Shown one piece after another: positions 16,718-24,543 of a stretch of DNA of 45,976 nt. Numbering within the stretch: position 1 is the first letter of the stretch; every line of letters starts with the position of its first letter. The position numbers were made by a program, and so were the translations under genes. The notes under the pieces are model-generated. The model was not told where the DNA came from. It ran no database searches and saw nothing but the letters and a program-made list of their open reading frames with translations. Source of the stretch: Vibrio ichthyoenteri ATCC 700023 (GTDB lineage: Bacteria; Pseudomonadota; Gammaproteobacteria; Enterobacterales; Vibrionaceae); NCBI RefSeq assembly GCF_000222605.1, contig NZ_AFWF01000062.1, positions 1 to 45,976 of the forward strand. The letters are read 5' to 3'.

Positions 16718-17896
16718 TTAGAATAAGCTTTTAACCAGCATTACAATGTAATCCCAAAGGCGACTGAACAGGCTACCCTCTTGCACATCTTCTAGGGCAA
16801 GTAATGGGTACTGCGCGATATCTTCACCATCTAGTTGGTAGTATAGCGTACCAACGACGTCACCTTTACTAATTGGGGCTTCTAACTCTTTTTCAAGTAC
16901 GAAGCTTGCCTTTAGATTTTTCGCTTGGCCACGAGGAAGTGTTACATAGGTATCTTGATCAAGGCCAAGAGCGACCATATCTTTGTCGCCCATCCAGACT
17001 TTTTCTTCGACAAAGGTTTCACCTGCTTTGTGTGGTGCAACTGTTTCGAAGAAGCGGAAACCGTAGCTCAGTAGCTTTTTGCTTTCTGATTTACGAGCAT
17101 TGGCGTTTTTGGTGCCCATCACAACCGCTACTAGGCGCATTTTGCCTTCAGTTGCTGAGCTTACTAGGCTGTAACCTGCATTGCTTGTGTGGCCGGTCTT
17201 AATACCATCCACATTCATGCTTTTATCCCACAGCAAACCGTTACGGTTGTACTGAGTAATGCCGTTGTATGTGTATTTTTGCTGTGAATAAATACGGTAC
17301 TCTTCAGGTACGTCACGGATCAGTGCCGAGCCTAATAGCGCCATATCGTAAGGCGTTGAGTAAAGCGCATCGTTGTCGAGACCGTGAACGTTAGCGAAGT
17401 GCGTATCACTCATACCTAGAGTGCTTGCCCACGCATTCATCAAATCAACAAATGCATCTTCTGAACCGGCAATGTGCTCAGCCATCGCGACACAAGCATC
17501 GTTACCTGATTGCACGATAATGCCTTGGTTTAGATCTTTTACTTTGACCGTGGTGCCCACTTCGATAAACATTTTCGAAGAGTCTGGGAAGTTTTTCGCC
17601 CAAGCATTTTTACTGATGGTGACGTCGTCATCTTCAGAGATGTTGCCACGTGCTAGTTCTTGGCCGATGACGTAACTGGTCATCATTTTGGTCAAGCTGG
17701 CAGGTGACAGTTTGGTATTCATTTCTTTTTGTGCCAGCACTTTGCCTGAATGGTAATCCATCAGAACGTAGCCCTTCGCGGCAATTTGTGGTGCATCTGG
17801 CACTACAATTGGAGAAGCCATAACAGAAGAAGCGAAGCTTGCCGTAAGCGCAATAGAAGACGCAAAAACGGTTTTAATTAACGTTGTTTTTTTCAT
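16718..17896 (-). CDS. dacA: D-alanyl-D-alanine carboxypeptidase PBP5
   Basis: Low-molecular-weight penicillin-binding protein that removes the terminal D-Ala from peptidoglycan pentapeptides in the periplasm. 392 residues: cleavable signal peptide (about 1-27), then the peptidase S11 domain with SxxK = SLTK (Ser67-Lys70), SGN (130-132) and KTG (233-235). A C-terminal beta domain follows, ending in an amphipathic helix (SRLWDYIVMLVKSLF) that anchors it to the inner membrane. It lies downstream of rlpA, past a long hairpin, and may have its own promoter. Confidence 0.96.
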   Translation of the reverse strand: MKKTTLIKTVFASSIALTASFASSVMASPIVVPDAPQIAAKGYVLMDYHSGKVLAQKEMNTKLSPASLTKMMTSYVIGQELARGNISEDDDVTISKNAWAKNFPDSSKMFIEVGTTVKVKDLNQGIIVQSGNDACVAMAEHIAGSEDAFVDLMNAWASTLGMSDTHFANVHGLDNDALYSTPYDMALLGSALIRDVPEEYRIYSQQKYTYNGITQYNRNGLLWDKSMNVDGIKTGHTSNAGYSLVSSATEGKMRLVAVVMGTKNANARKSESKKLLSYGFRFFETVAPHKAGETFVEEKVWMGDKDMVALGLDQDTYVTLPRGQAKNLKASFVLEKELEAPISKGDVVGTLYYQLDGEDIAQYPLLALEDVQEGSLFSRLWDYIVMLVKSLF

Positions 17897-17942
17897 ATTG
17901 ACTACAGATTTATCTCGAACTGTCCATATCTTAACAGAAACC

Positions 17943-17978
17943 CTCGCTCAGACCACCTAAGCAGGTGCTCTGAACGAG
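17943..17978 (-). terminator. Long imperfect hairpin between rlpA and dacA
   Basis: 16-base arms (17943-17958 and 17963-17978) with two mismatches and a four-base loop AAGC, starting eight bases after the rlpA stop. The following bases on the minus strand (GGTTTCTGTT) are only moderately T-rich. It is either a weak terminator of the elongation operon or an RNA-stabilising stem. Confidence 0.5.
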
Positions 17979-17985
17979 AAGGAAA

Positions 17986-18834
17986 TTAGTATTTTTTAAC
18001 AAAGGCACTGGAATAACCCAGAAGTTTAACTTGCTCTAACGTTTTTTGCGTCAGGTTATAGTCATCAAATGGGCCCAGTATCACACGGTGTATCTCTTGA
18101 TCAGAGTTTATCAAGCTGGCTACCGAGAGTTTTTGACTCAGATCTTTCGCTAAAGTTTCAATACGATCTTTATGTTTTGAAGATGCGACTTGAATTTGGT
18201 ATTGCGGCAACGCTTTTTGTTGCTGGGTGGAAGGTGTTTTTTCCACCGTAATGACTTCAATTTCAACGTTGGCAGTACCGGTGCGAATAACATCAAGCTT
18301 GGTTGCTGCGGCATAACTTAAGTCGATGATACGACCAGGATGAAATGGCCCGCGGTCATTGACACGCACAATGGTACTTTTGCCATTGTCAGTATTGGTG
18401 ACTTTAACATAGCTAGGTAACGGCAGTTCTTTATGCGCGGCACTCATTGAGTACATGTCATAGACTTCGCCTATCGAGGTTAAGTGACCATGAAATTTTT
18501 TGCCGTACCAAGATGCCTGGCCTTTTTCTTTAAAGCCTTTGGTCTCTTTAATGATTTGGTAGCGTTGACCTCGCACGGTGTAATTTTTAGTACCGCCTAA
18601 ACTGTAGGGCTCATACTGAGGAACAATCTCTTCAATATGTTCGATCGATATCGGCTCCTTTGGCGCTAAATCATCTTTGATGTCGTATCGCTCAGCTTGA
18701 TAGCGATCGGATTCTGACAGCGGTGGAGTCGTTGGATCTGTTGGAGTCGGCTCTGGCTCAGTGGGTGAAGAAGAACAACCTACGATCACACTGCTAATTA
18801 ATGCCAACGAGGCGAGTTTATGTAATCTATTCAT
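17986..18834 (-). CDS. rlpA: Rare lipoprotein A (septal-ring lytic transglycosylase RlpA)
   Basis: 282 residues: lipobox IVGC (Cys20), a proline/threonine-rich spacer, a double-psi beta-barrel domain (about 100-195; GQASWYGKKFHGHLTSIGE, VRVNDRGPFHPGRIIDLSY) and a C-terminal SPOR domain (about 208-282; YQIQVASSKHKDRIETLAK). SPOR domains bind denuded glycan at division sites. In Pseudomonas, RlpA cleaves such strands; some homologues lack activity. Its ATG overlaps the rodA stop by one base (TAATG), so translation is coupled. Confidence 0.94.
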   Translation of the reverse strand: MNRLHKLASLALISSVIVGCSSSPTEPEPTPTDPTTPPLSESDRYQAERYDIKDDLAPKEPISIEHIEEIVPQYEPYSLGGTKNYTVRGQRYQIIKETKGFKEKGQASWYGKKFHGHLTSIGEVYDMYSMSAAHKELPLPSYVKVTNTDNGKSTIVRVNDRGPFHPGRIIDLSYAAATKLDVIRTGTANVEIEVITVEKTPSTQQQKALPQYQIQVASSKHKDRIETLAKDLSQKLSVASLINSDQEIHRVILGPFDDYNLTQKTLEQVKLLGYSSAFVKKY

Positions 18835-19955
18835 TAGGTTGCCTTTGAAAACGCGTTTCTATGTGTGTGTATAGACATCAAAATACCAAAACCGGCCATA
18901 AGCGTAACCATTGAGGTGCCGCCATAGCTAATTAAAGGTAAGGGAACACCGACGACCGGTAGAATGCCGCTTACCATACCAATGTTTACAAAGACGTAAA
19001 CAAAAAAACTTAACACAATACTGCCTGCCATCATGCGGCCAAAGGCGGTTTGGGCTTTGCTTGCCAAATAAAGGCCACGACCAATAATAAACAGATATAA
19101 AACCAATAACGTCAGGATTCCTACCAAGCCCCACTCTTCGGCAATCACGGCAAAAATAAAGTCAGTATGCCTCTCAGGTAAAAACTCTAACTGTGATTGG
19201 GTGCCTTGCAGCCAACCTTTACCCATTACGCCACCCGAACCGATCGCAATTTTGCTTTGGATGATATGGTAGCCAGCCCCTAATGGGTCAGACTCTGGGT
19301 TAAACAGGGTTCTGACTCGCACCTTCTGGTACTCGCGCATCAAGAAAAACCACAGTACCGGTAAAAAAGCACTGACAACGCAGACGGCGCTAAAGATAAT
19401 CTTCCAGCTGATACCAGCCAGAAAGATAACGAATACGCCTGAGGCTGCGATTAAGATGGAGGTACCTAGATCGGGTTGTTTAGCAATGAGGATCGTCGGA
19501 ACGCAGACCATAACCATTGAGATGACGAGCGTCTGAAAACTTGGTGGCAGTGAGCGTCGACCAATATAGCGAGCCACCATTAGCGGCACTGCAAGCTTAA
19601 GTAATTCAGAAGGTTGGAAACGAACAAAGCCTAAGTTTAACCAACGCTGAGCGCCTTTTGAGGATTCGCCAAAAAACAGCACTCCAAGCAATAATACTAC
19701 GCCACAGAAAAACATTAGCGGGGCGAGTGTTTCATAGGTGCGAGGGGGTAACTGAGCAAGGAAAAACATAACCCCAAGCGCTAACCCCATTCGCATTGCT
19801 TGGCGATCCATCATCGCAAAGCTTTGTCCGCTGGCACTGTACATGATGACTAACCCAAAGCCCATCAAAAGTAAAATGCCCAGTAATAGGGGTAAATCTA
19901 TGTGGAAGCGCTCAAACAGCGACCGGTTTTGGCCGGTCGCGGGGTCAAAATCCAT
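18834..19955 (-). CDS. rodA: Peptidoglycan glycosyltransferase RodA
   Basis: SEDS-family polymerase that builds glycan strands during side-wall elongation with its partner PBP2 (mrdA). 373 residues with about ten membrane spans. SEDS hallmarks: [32 protein letters not shown], the [18 protein letters not shown] loop, and [15 protein letters not shown] near the C-terminus. It sits between mrdA and rlpA, with one-base TAATG overlaps on both sides, which suggests matched synthesis of the elongation machinery. Confidence 0.96.
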   Translation of the reverse strand: MDFDPATGQNRSLFERFHIDLPLLLGILLLMGFGLVIMYSASGQSFAMMDRQAMRMGLALGVMFFLAQLPPRTYETLAPLMFFCGVVLLLGVLFFGESSKGAQRWLNLGFVRFQPSELLKLAVPLMVARYIGRRSLPPSFQTLVISMVMVCVPTILIAKQPDLGTSILIAASGVFVIFLAGISWKIIFSAVCVVSAFLPVLWFFLMREYQKVRVRTLFNPESDPLGAGYHIIQSKIAIGSGGVMGKGWLQGTQSQLEFLPERHTDFIFAVIAEEWGLVGILTLLVLYLFIIGRGLYLASKAQTAFGRMMAGSIVLSFFVYVFVNIGMVSGILPVVGVPLPLISYGGTSMVTLMAGFGILMSIHTHRNAFSKAT

Positions 19956-21838
19956 TACTTATTCACCTCGTCCTTTTTCAGCAATTCATGGTCAAATATT
20001 TTACGAGCGACCGGCGCACCATTGGTTGAGCCGCCGCCAGCATTCTCAAGTACGATTGATACCACAACGGCAGGATCTTCAATTGGCGCAAAACCGGTAA
20101 ACAAAGCGTGGTCGCGTAAGTGCTCGGCGATTTCGTCAGCGTTGTACTCTTCATCTTCACCAAGACCAAATACTTGCGCCGTTCCCGATTTACCCGCGCT
20201 GACGTATTCGGTACCAGCAAAAGCGCGACGCGCGGTGCCTTTCTTACCGTTGTTAACTCGGCGCATGCCTTCAATGGCAATATCCCAGTAACTCTCTTTG
20301 ACTCCGCTAATTGGCGGATAAGTGACCACTTCTGCCAGGGTGTTGTTGTCAAATGGCTGACCATTTTCAATCGTTGCGCGCAGTAGGTGTGGGGCAAAGA
20401 CTTTGCCGCGGTTCACTAATACAGAAGTCGCTTTGGCCAACTGCATTGGTGTGGCTATCCAGTAACCTTGACCAATGCCGACAGGGATTGTATCGCCTTG
20501 ATACCACGGTGTACGGTGGCGTGCTTGTTTCCATTCACGTGTCGGCATGTTGGCTTTACTTTCTTCGTGGATATCAATGCCGGTGTAATCGCCAAAGCCA
20601 AACATCATCATCCATTGAGAAATACGATCAATACCCATGTCGTACGCCACTTGGTAGTAGAAGGTATCGACGGATTCTTCAATCGACTTAACCACATCGA
20701 CTTTACCATGGCCCCAGCGCAGCCAGTCGCGGAATGGCTTGGTTTTTGAGTTCGGGATTTTCCAATAGCCAGGGTCGTTACGCACCGTGTATGGCGTGAT
20801 CACACCTTCTTCGAGAGCAGCAACTGCTATCATTGGCTTGATGGTTGAGGCGGGTGGGTAAATACCCAGTGTCGCTCGGTTCACCAGTGGGCGATCTTTG
20901 TTATTCAGCAGTGCGCGGTAATCTTTACCTGAGATACCGTGTACAAATGAGTTGGGATCATAGCTTGGGCTTGAGACCATCGCCAAGACGCCATTGTCAT
21001 GCGGGTCAAGTACGACAGCGCTACCACGACGACCTGCGAGTAGGTCATGGATGTAGGTTTGCAAGTCGATATCCAAGTTAAGAACGATGTCTTTCCCTGG
21101 CTCTGGGGGGACGTATTTTAGTACGCGAATGATACGGCCACGACTGTTCACTTCGACTTCTTGATAGCCAGCAGTACCGTGCAGTGTATCTTCATAATAG
21201 CGTTCAATACCAAGTTTACCGATATCACGGGTTGCTTGGTAGTTTGCATCTTTTTCTTCGCGCTCTAAACGCTGCATATCTCGATCGTTGATACGAGATA
21301 CGTAGCCAATGACGTGAGTGAGCACTTCGCCATAAGGATAATAGCGTTTTAGGTTGGCGTTAACGGTGACGCAAGGAAAGTTATGCTGGTTAACTGAGAA
21401 CTTTGCTACCTGCTCTTCATCGAGTTGGTTGAGGATTGGCACCGACTTAAAGCGACGAGTACGACTCCGCTCTTTTTGAAAGCGTTCAACTTGCTCAGGC
21501 GTGATATCCAAAATTTGTTGCAAACGCAAAATGGTATCATCCATGTCTTTAATTTTTTCTGGTGTAATTTCCAGACTAAAGACAGGGCGGTTTTCGGCCA
21601 GCAGCACGCCATTACGATCGTAGATCAGACCTCGGTTAGGCGCGATCGGAACCACTTTAATGCGGTTGTCGTTTGAGCGAGTTTTGTAATCTTGATACTG
21701 ATTCACCTGGATGTTGTACAGGTTAGCGACCAAAACGCCCATCATGGCAAAAATACCAATAAAGGCGACAATAGCGCGGCTGCCAAACAGCCGAGCCTCT
21801 TCTTGGTAATCCCGAATACGGGTACGCTTCCTCAACAT
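19955..21838 (-). CDS. mrdA: Peptidoglycan D,D-transpeptidase PBP2
   Basis: Elongation-specific class B penicillin-binding protein, cross-linking new side-wall peptidoglycan with RodA. 627 residues: short cytoplasmic tail, one membrane helix (about 22-42), pedestal domain, and transpeptidase domain with SxxK = STIK (Ser331), SVD (389-391) and KSGTAQ (from Lys550). The length and active-site position match E. coli PBP2 (Ser330). It starts six bases after rlmH and overlaps rodA by one base. Confidence 0.96.
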   Translation of the reverse strand: MLRKRTRIRDYQEEARLFGSRAIVAFIGIFAMMGVLVANLYNIQVNQYQDYKTRSNDNRIKVVPIAPNRGLIYDRNGVLLAENRPVFSLEITPEKIKDMDDTILRLQQILDITPEQVERFQKERSRTRRFKSVPILNQLDEEQVAKFSVNQHNFPCVTVNANLKRYYPYGEVLTHVIGYVSRINDRDMQRLEREEKDANYQATRDIGKLGIERYYEDTLHGTAGYQEVEVNSRGRIIRVLKYVPPEPGKDIVLNLDIDLQTYIHDLLAGRRGSAVVLDPHDNGVLAMVSSPSYDPNSFVHGISGKDYRALLNNKDRPLVNRATLGIYPPASTIKPMIAVAALEEGVITPYTVRNDPGYWKIPNSKTKPFRDWLRWGHGKVDVVKSIEESVDTFYYQVAYDMGIDRISQWMMMFGFGDYTGIDIHEESKANMPTREWKQARHRTPWYQGDTIPVGIGQGYWIATPMQLAKATSVLVNRGKVFAPHLLRATIENGQPFDNNTLAEVVTYPPISGVKESYWDIAIEGMRRVNNGKKGTARRAFAGTEYVSAGKSGTAQVFGLGEDEEYNADEIAEHLRDHALFTGFAPIEDPAVVVSIVLENAGGGSTNGAPVARKIFDHELLKKDEVNK

Positions 21839-21844
21839 CGACGC

Positions 21845-22315
21845 TTATTCTCGGTGATATGGGTGATTAGTGGTGATGCTCCACGCGCGATACAGGCTTT
21901 CTGCCATAACAATGCGAACCAGTGGGTGCGGTAGCGTCAAAGCGGACAGTGACCAGCTTTGCTCTGCGGCAGCTTTACAAGCCGGAGCAAGACCTTCAGG
22001 ACCACCAATCAAGATTGACACATCACGAGCATCCAACTTCCAGGCTTCAAGCTGTTCAGCCAACTGAGGTGTATCCCATTTTTTCCCTGGAATATCTAAA
22101 GTGACTATGCGATTGCCTTTTGGCACGGCCGCGAGCATCACTTCACCTTCTTTTTGCAAAATTCGGGCGATGTCAGCATTCTTACCACGTTTACCCGCAG
22201 TAATTTCAATTAATTCTAGTGGCATATCATGTGGGAAGCGACGGCGATATTCTTGAAAGCCTTCTTCAACCCACTTTGGCATCTTAGTGCCGACCGCGAC
22301 CAATTGAATCTTCAT
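21845..22315 (-). CDS. rlmH: 23S rRNA (pseudouridine1915-N3)-methyltransferase RlmH
   Basis: SPOUT-family methyltransferase acting on pseudouridine 1915 of helix 69 in assembled 70S ribosomes. 156 residues (E. coli 155). Visible motifs: [20 protein letters not shown] at the start, the SAM-binding knot with [11 protein letters not shown] and the conserved ending [20 protein letters not shown]...HPYHRE. It lies three bases after rsfS and six before mrdA, in the usual gammaproteobacterial order. Confidence 0.96.
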   Translation of the reverse strand: MKIQLVAVGTKMPKWVEEGFQEYRRRFPHDMPLELIEITAGKRGKNADIARILQKEGEVMLAAVPKGNRIVTLDIPGKKWDTPQLAEQLEAWKLDARDVSILIGGPEGLAPACKAAAEQSWSLSALTLPHPLVRIVMAESLYRAWSITTNHPYHRE

Positions 22316-22318
22316 CGC

Positions 22319-22636
22319 TTAGCCCCAAAGTTTTTCAAGTTGGTACAATTCGCGCTGTTCTTGTTGCATAACGTGCAGAATCGTATCGCCCATGTCGACG
22401 ATAACCCATTCACCTTCATCTTCACCGTCGATAGCCAGCGGTTCTTTACCTGCTAATTTCGCTTCGCGAGCAACGTGTTCTGCAATAGACGCAACATGAC
22501 GCTTAGAGGTTCCAGTACAAATGATCATAAAATCGGTAATGCTCGATTTGCCCTGTACATCAATGGTTAAAATGCCTTCGGCTTTCATGTCGTCAGCTTT
22601 GTCGGCAATAAACGCGTTAATTTGTTCGTTTTGCAA
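22319..22636 (-). CDS. rsfS: Ribosomal silencing factor RsfS
   Basis: Binds ribosomal protein L14 and keeps the subunits apart in starvation. 105 residues, the same as E. coli RsfS/YbeB; motifs DIKTIDVQ-like LTIDVQGKSSITDFMIICTGTSKRHV and GEWVIVDMGDTILHVMQ. The start codon is TTG, supported by GAGG eight bases upstream. A clean TATAAT (22688-22693, minus strand) upstream suggests its own promoter. In E. coli, nadD and phpB lie between holA and this gene; here only 66 bases separate them. Confidence 0.95.
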   Translation of the reverse strand: MQNEQINAFIADKADDMKAEGILTIDVQGKSSITDFMIICTGTSKRHVASIAEHVAREAKLAGKEPLAIDGEDEGEWVIVDMGDTILHVMQQEQRELYQLEKLWG

Positions 22637-22687
22637 ATTAAATTCCTCAATGAAAATGAGAGTGGTTTGACCAAAAATAGGCGGCGG

Positions 22688-22693
22688 ATTATA
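22688..22693 (-). promoter_or_regulatory. -10 element of an rsfS promoter
   Basis: TATAAT on the minus strand in the 66-base holA-rsfS gap, followed by a GC-rich stretch as in many promoters. The base run 17 positions upstream (CAAGTGA, inside the holA 3' end) is a weak -35. Confidence 0.5.
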
Positions 22694-22702
22694 GCACGCT
22701 TT

Positions 22703-23716
22703 TTACAGCTTCACTTGCGGTAAGCAAATCTCAGTGCTCAGTTGGTGCAATGTTGGCCAACTTGAGATTTCGTATTGAGTCTTACTTTGTACTTCAATAC
22801 GGGCTAAAAGTTGCATCAGTTGTTGTAACTTAGTGGTGCTGAGACGCTGAAGTGCAGCGCTATATAGCGGGCGTTTGGTTTGCCAAATTCGGTAGCTATC
22901 AAAAACTTGATTTATGCTGCTGGTCTGAGCCTGCAACTGCATTTGCAGTAATTGTGTTAGCTCACGTTGAATTGTGCGCACTAGAATTACTACTTCAGTC
23001 CCCTCGGCTTCTAACTGACGCAGTATTCGTTGGGCACGATTGCCTTTGCCAGCCAGTAGGGCATCGGTCCAATGAAAAGCGGTAAAATGGTTGTGGCGAC
23101 TAAGCGACTCTTCAACCCGGACCATAGTCAGTTGACCATCAGGATAGAGCAGTCGTAGTTTTTCTAAACTTTGGCTGAGAGCAAACAGGTTGCCTTCATG
23201 CCATTGTGCCAACATTTGTACTGCTTCTGCATCCGGTTGTAAGCCAAGCGCACGGCAGCGAGTTTGCACAAACTGCGGCAGTCTTTGTAGATCAGGGCTA
23301 AGACAGTTGACCCAGCAAGCTTGAGCGCTCAATGTTTTAAACCATTTTGCGCTCTCTTGTGCTTTGGTGAGCTTAGAGCCGACGACCACCAAAATAACAT
23401 CTGAATGAAGCATCTCGGCAACATTGATCAGTTCTTTGGCTATCGCGACATTTACTCCTGCCTCAGGCAGTTCCAGTTCGATAAGTTGACGAGCAGAAAA
23501 CAAGCTCATGGCTTGGCAGCAGTCATACACTTGGTACCAGTCAAAGCTGGCATCGATGGTAAATCGATGCCTTTCTTCAAAGCCTTGCTGCGTCGCTGCT
23601 TTTTGAATCGCTTGACGAGATTCTTGTAACAGCAAAGGCTCATTGCCAAACAGTAGGTAGATCGGGTGAAGCTGTTTACTCAGTTGATCCGTTAAACGGT
23701 CAGCAAAAATACGCAT
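22703..23716 (-). CDS. holA: DNA polymerase III subunit delta
   Basis: The clamp-opening subunit of the replicative clamp loader. 337 residues (E. coli 343), starting MRIFADRLTDQLSKQLHPIYLLFGNEPLLLQESRQAI, with the conserved LIELELPEAG and QLLQMQLQ regions. It has a degenerate AAA+ fold with no P-loop, as expected for delta. It follows lptE by eight bases, the same order as in E. coli. Confidence 0.94.
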   Translation of the reverse strand: MRIFADRLTDQLSKQLHPIYLLFGNEPLLLQESRQAIQKAATQQGFEERHRFTIDASFDWYQVYDCCQAMSLFSARQLIELELPEAGVNVAIAKELINVAEMLHSDVILVVVGSKLTKAQESAKWFKTLSAQACWVNCLSPDLQRLPQFVQTRCRALGLQPDAEAVQMLAQWHEGNLFALSQSLEKLRLLYPDGQLTMVRVEESLSRHNHFTAFHWTDALLAGKGNRAQRILRQLEAEGTEVVILVRTIQRELTQLLQMQLQAQTSSINQVFDSYRIWQTKRPLYSAALQRLSTTKLQQLMQLLARIEVQSKTQYEISSWPTLHQLSTEICLPQVKL

Positions 23717-23724
23717 TGATGTCT

Positions 23725-24387
23725 CTATTGCTCAAGTTCAGGTTGCTGAATTTCAGGCTCCTGAAGGTCGATTGAGTTCGTTTCATTTTCAATCGTTTCA
23801 ATACGGTATAGCTCTTCTTCTTCAGCGCGTTGTTGTGCTTTTTGCTCATCAACTTCTTGGCCAGTTAGCATCGTCCCCGCTTCAATGTCCGCTTTTAGAC
23901 GCGCCATTTGACGAATGATCTGGCTTGCGGCTAATTTGCGCATTTCATCTTCAATCATGTCGCGTTCGACTGATTTTGCCAATGCGGTTAGAGGGTTATC
24001 TAGGTAGCTACGAGTCACGCTGGTTGATAGCTGACGTGAACCAATTTCAGGAATGGTCACTCGGTATGAAGCGTTAAACGTCAGTTCTTTTTCCGCGGCA
24101 CGGGTATTTTGATATAACGATAGTGTTCGTTCACCCACACTCTCTCCCAATAAATGGAGATTAGGGATGTTCTCAGCGGGTGGAACAAGGGTTACTTCAC
24201 TCATGCGCAGTTGGCTACGCATCATGCGGGTGAAAGTACTGTATTGGTCATAACTGGTGAGCGACATAGTGTCGAGTTCTTCAGGAATGGAATAATCGCC
24301 TCTTAGATGGAAACCACATGCAGTCAAAAGGCTCGCTGCTAGTACAACACTAGTCAACTTAATCGAAGATAGGGAAAATAGACGCAT
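23725..24387 (-). CDS. lptE: LPS-assembly lipoprotein LptE
   Basis: Outer-membrane lipoprotein that plugs LptD and helps insert LPS in the outer leaflet. 220 residues: lipobox LTAC (Cys24), the diagnostic GFHLRGDYSIPEEL just after, and the usual two-layer fold region to about 170. The C-terminal 40 residues (EEEELYRIETIENETNSIDLQEPEIQQPELEQ) are acidic and low-complexity, longer than in E. coli LptE (193). It lies between leuS and holA. Confidence 0.94.
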   Translation of the reverse strand: MRLFSLSSIKLTSVVLAASLLTACGFHLRGDYSIPEELDTMSLTSYDQYSTFTRMMRSQLRMSEVTLVPPAENIPNLHLLGESVGERTLSLYQNTRAAEKELTFNASYRVTIPEIGSRQLSTSVTRSYLDNPLTALAKSVERDMIEDEMRKLAASQIIRQMARLKADIEAGTMLTGQEVDEQKAQQRAEEEELYRIETIENETNSIDLQEPEIQQPELEQ

Positions 24388-24411
24388 TGACGTACGACTC
24401 TCTGTTATTGG

Positions 24412-24464
24412 TTATTTATCTTAAGTCACTCACCGCTGGGCTGAAAGTAACTTGAGATAAATAA
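24412..24464 (-). repeat. Long inverted repeat in the leuS-lptE gap
   Basis: Arms TTATTTATCTTAAGT (24412-24426) and ACTTGAGATAAATAA (24450-24464): 15 bp with one G-U pair and a 23-base loop. It overlaps by two bases the next hairpin at 24463-24488. It lies just upstream of lptE and could be an RNA-processing or control element. Confidence 0.6.
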
Positions 24465-24488
24465 ACAGGGCGGCGTACCACCCTGTTT
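24463..24488 (-). terminator. leuS terminator-like hairpin
   Basis: AAACAGGG plus an inner GG and CC pair with CCCTGTTT; a GC-rich stem followed on the minus strand by ATTTATCTC rather than a clean U-tract. It lies 56 bases past the leuS stop and may terminate only partly, leaving read-through into lptE. Confidence 0.6.
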
Positions 24489-24543
24489 ACAGACCTTGAA
24501 ATGACGATTTAGTTCGCCATGTTCGTGAGGTTAGTGACGAGTA

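Noticed and set aside
19978-20397. Minus-strand open frame inside mrdA in another frame, and plus-strand frames across the same stretch
   Set aside because: All overlap the conserved PBP2 transpeptidase domain; composition is that of shifted frames.
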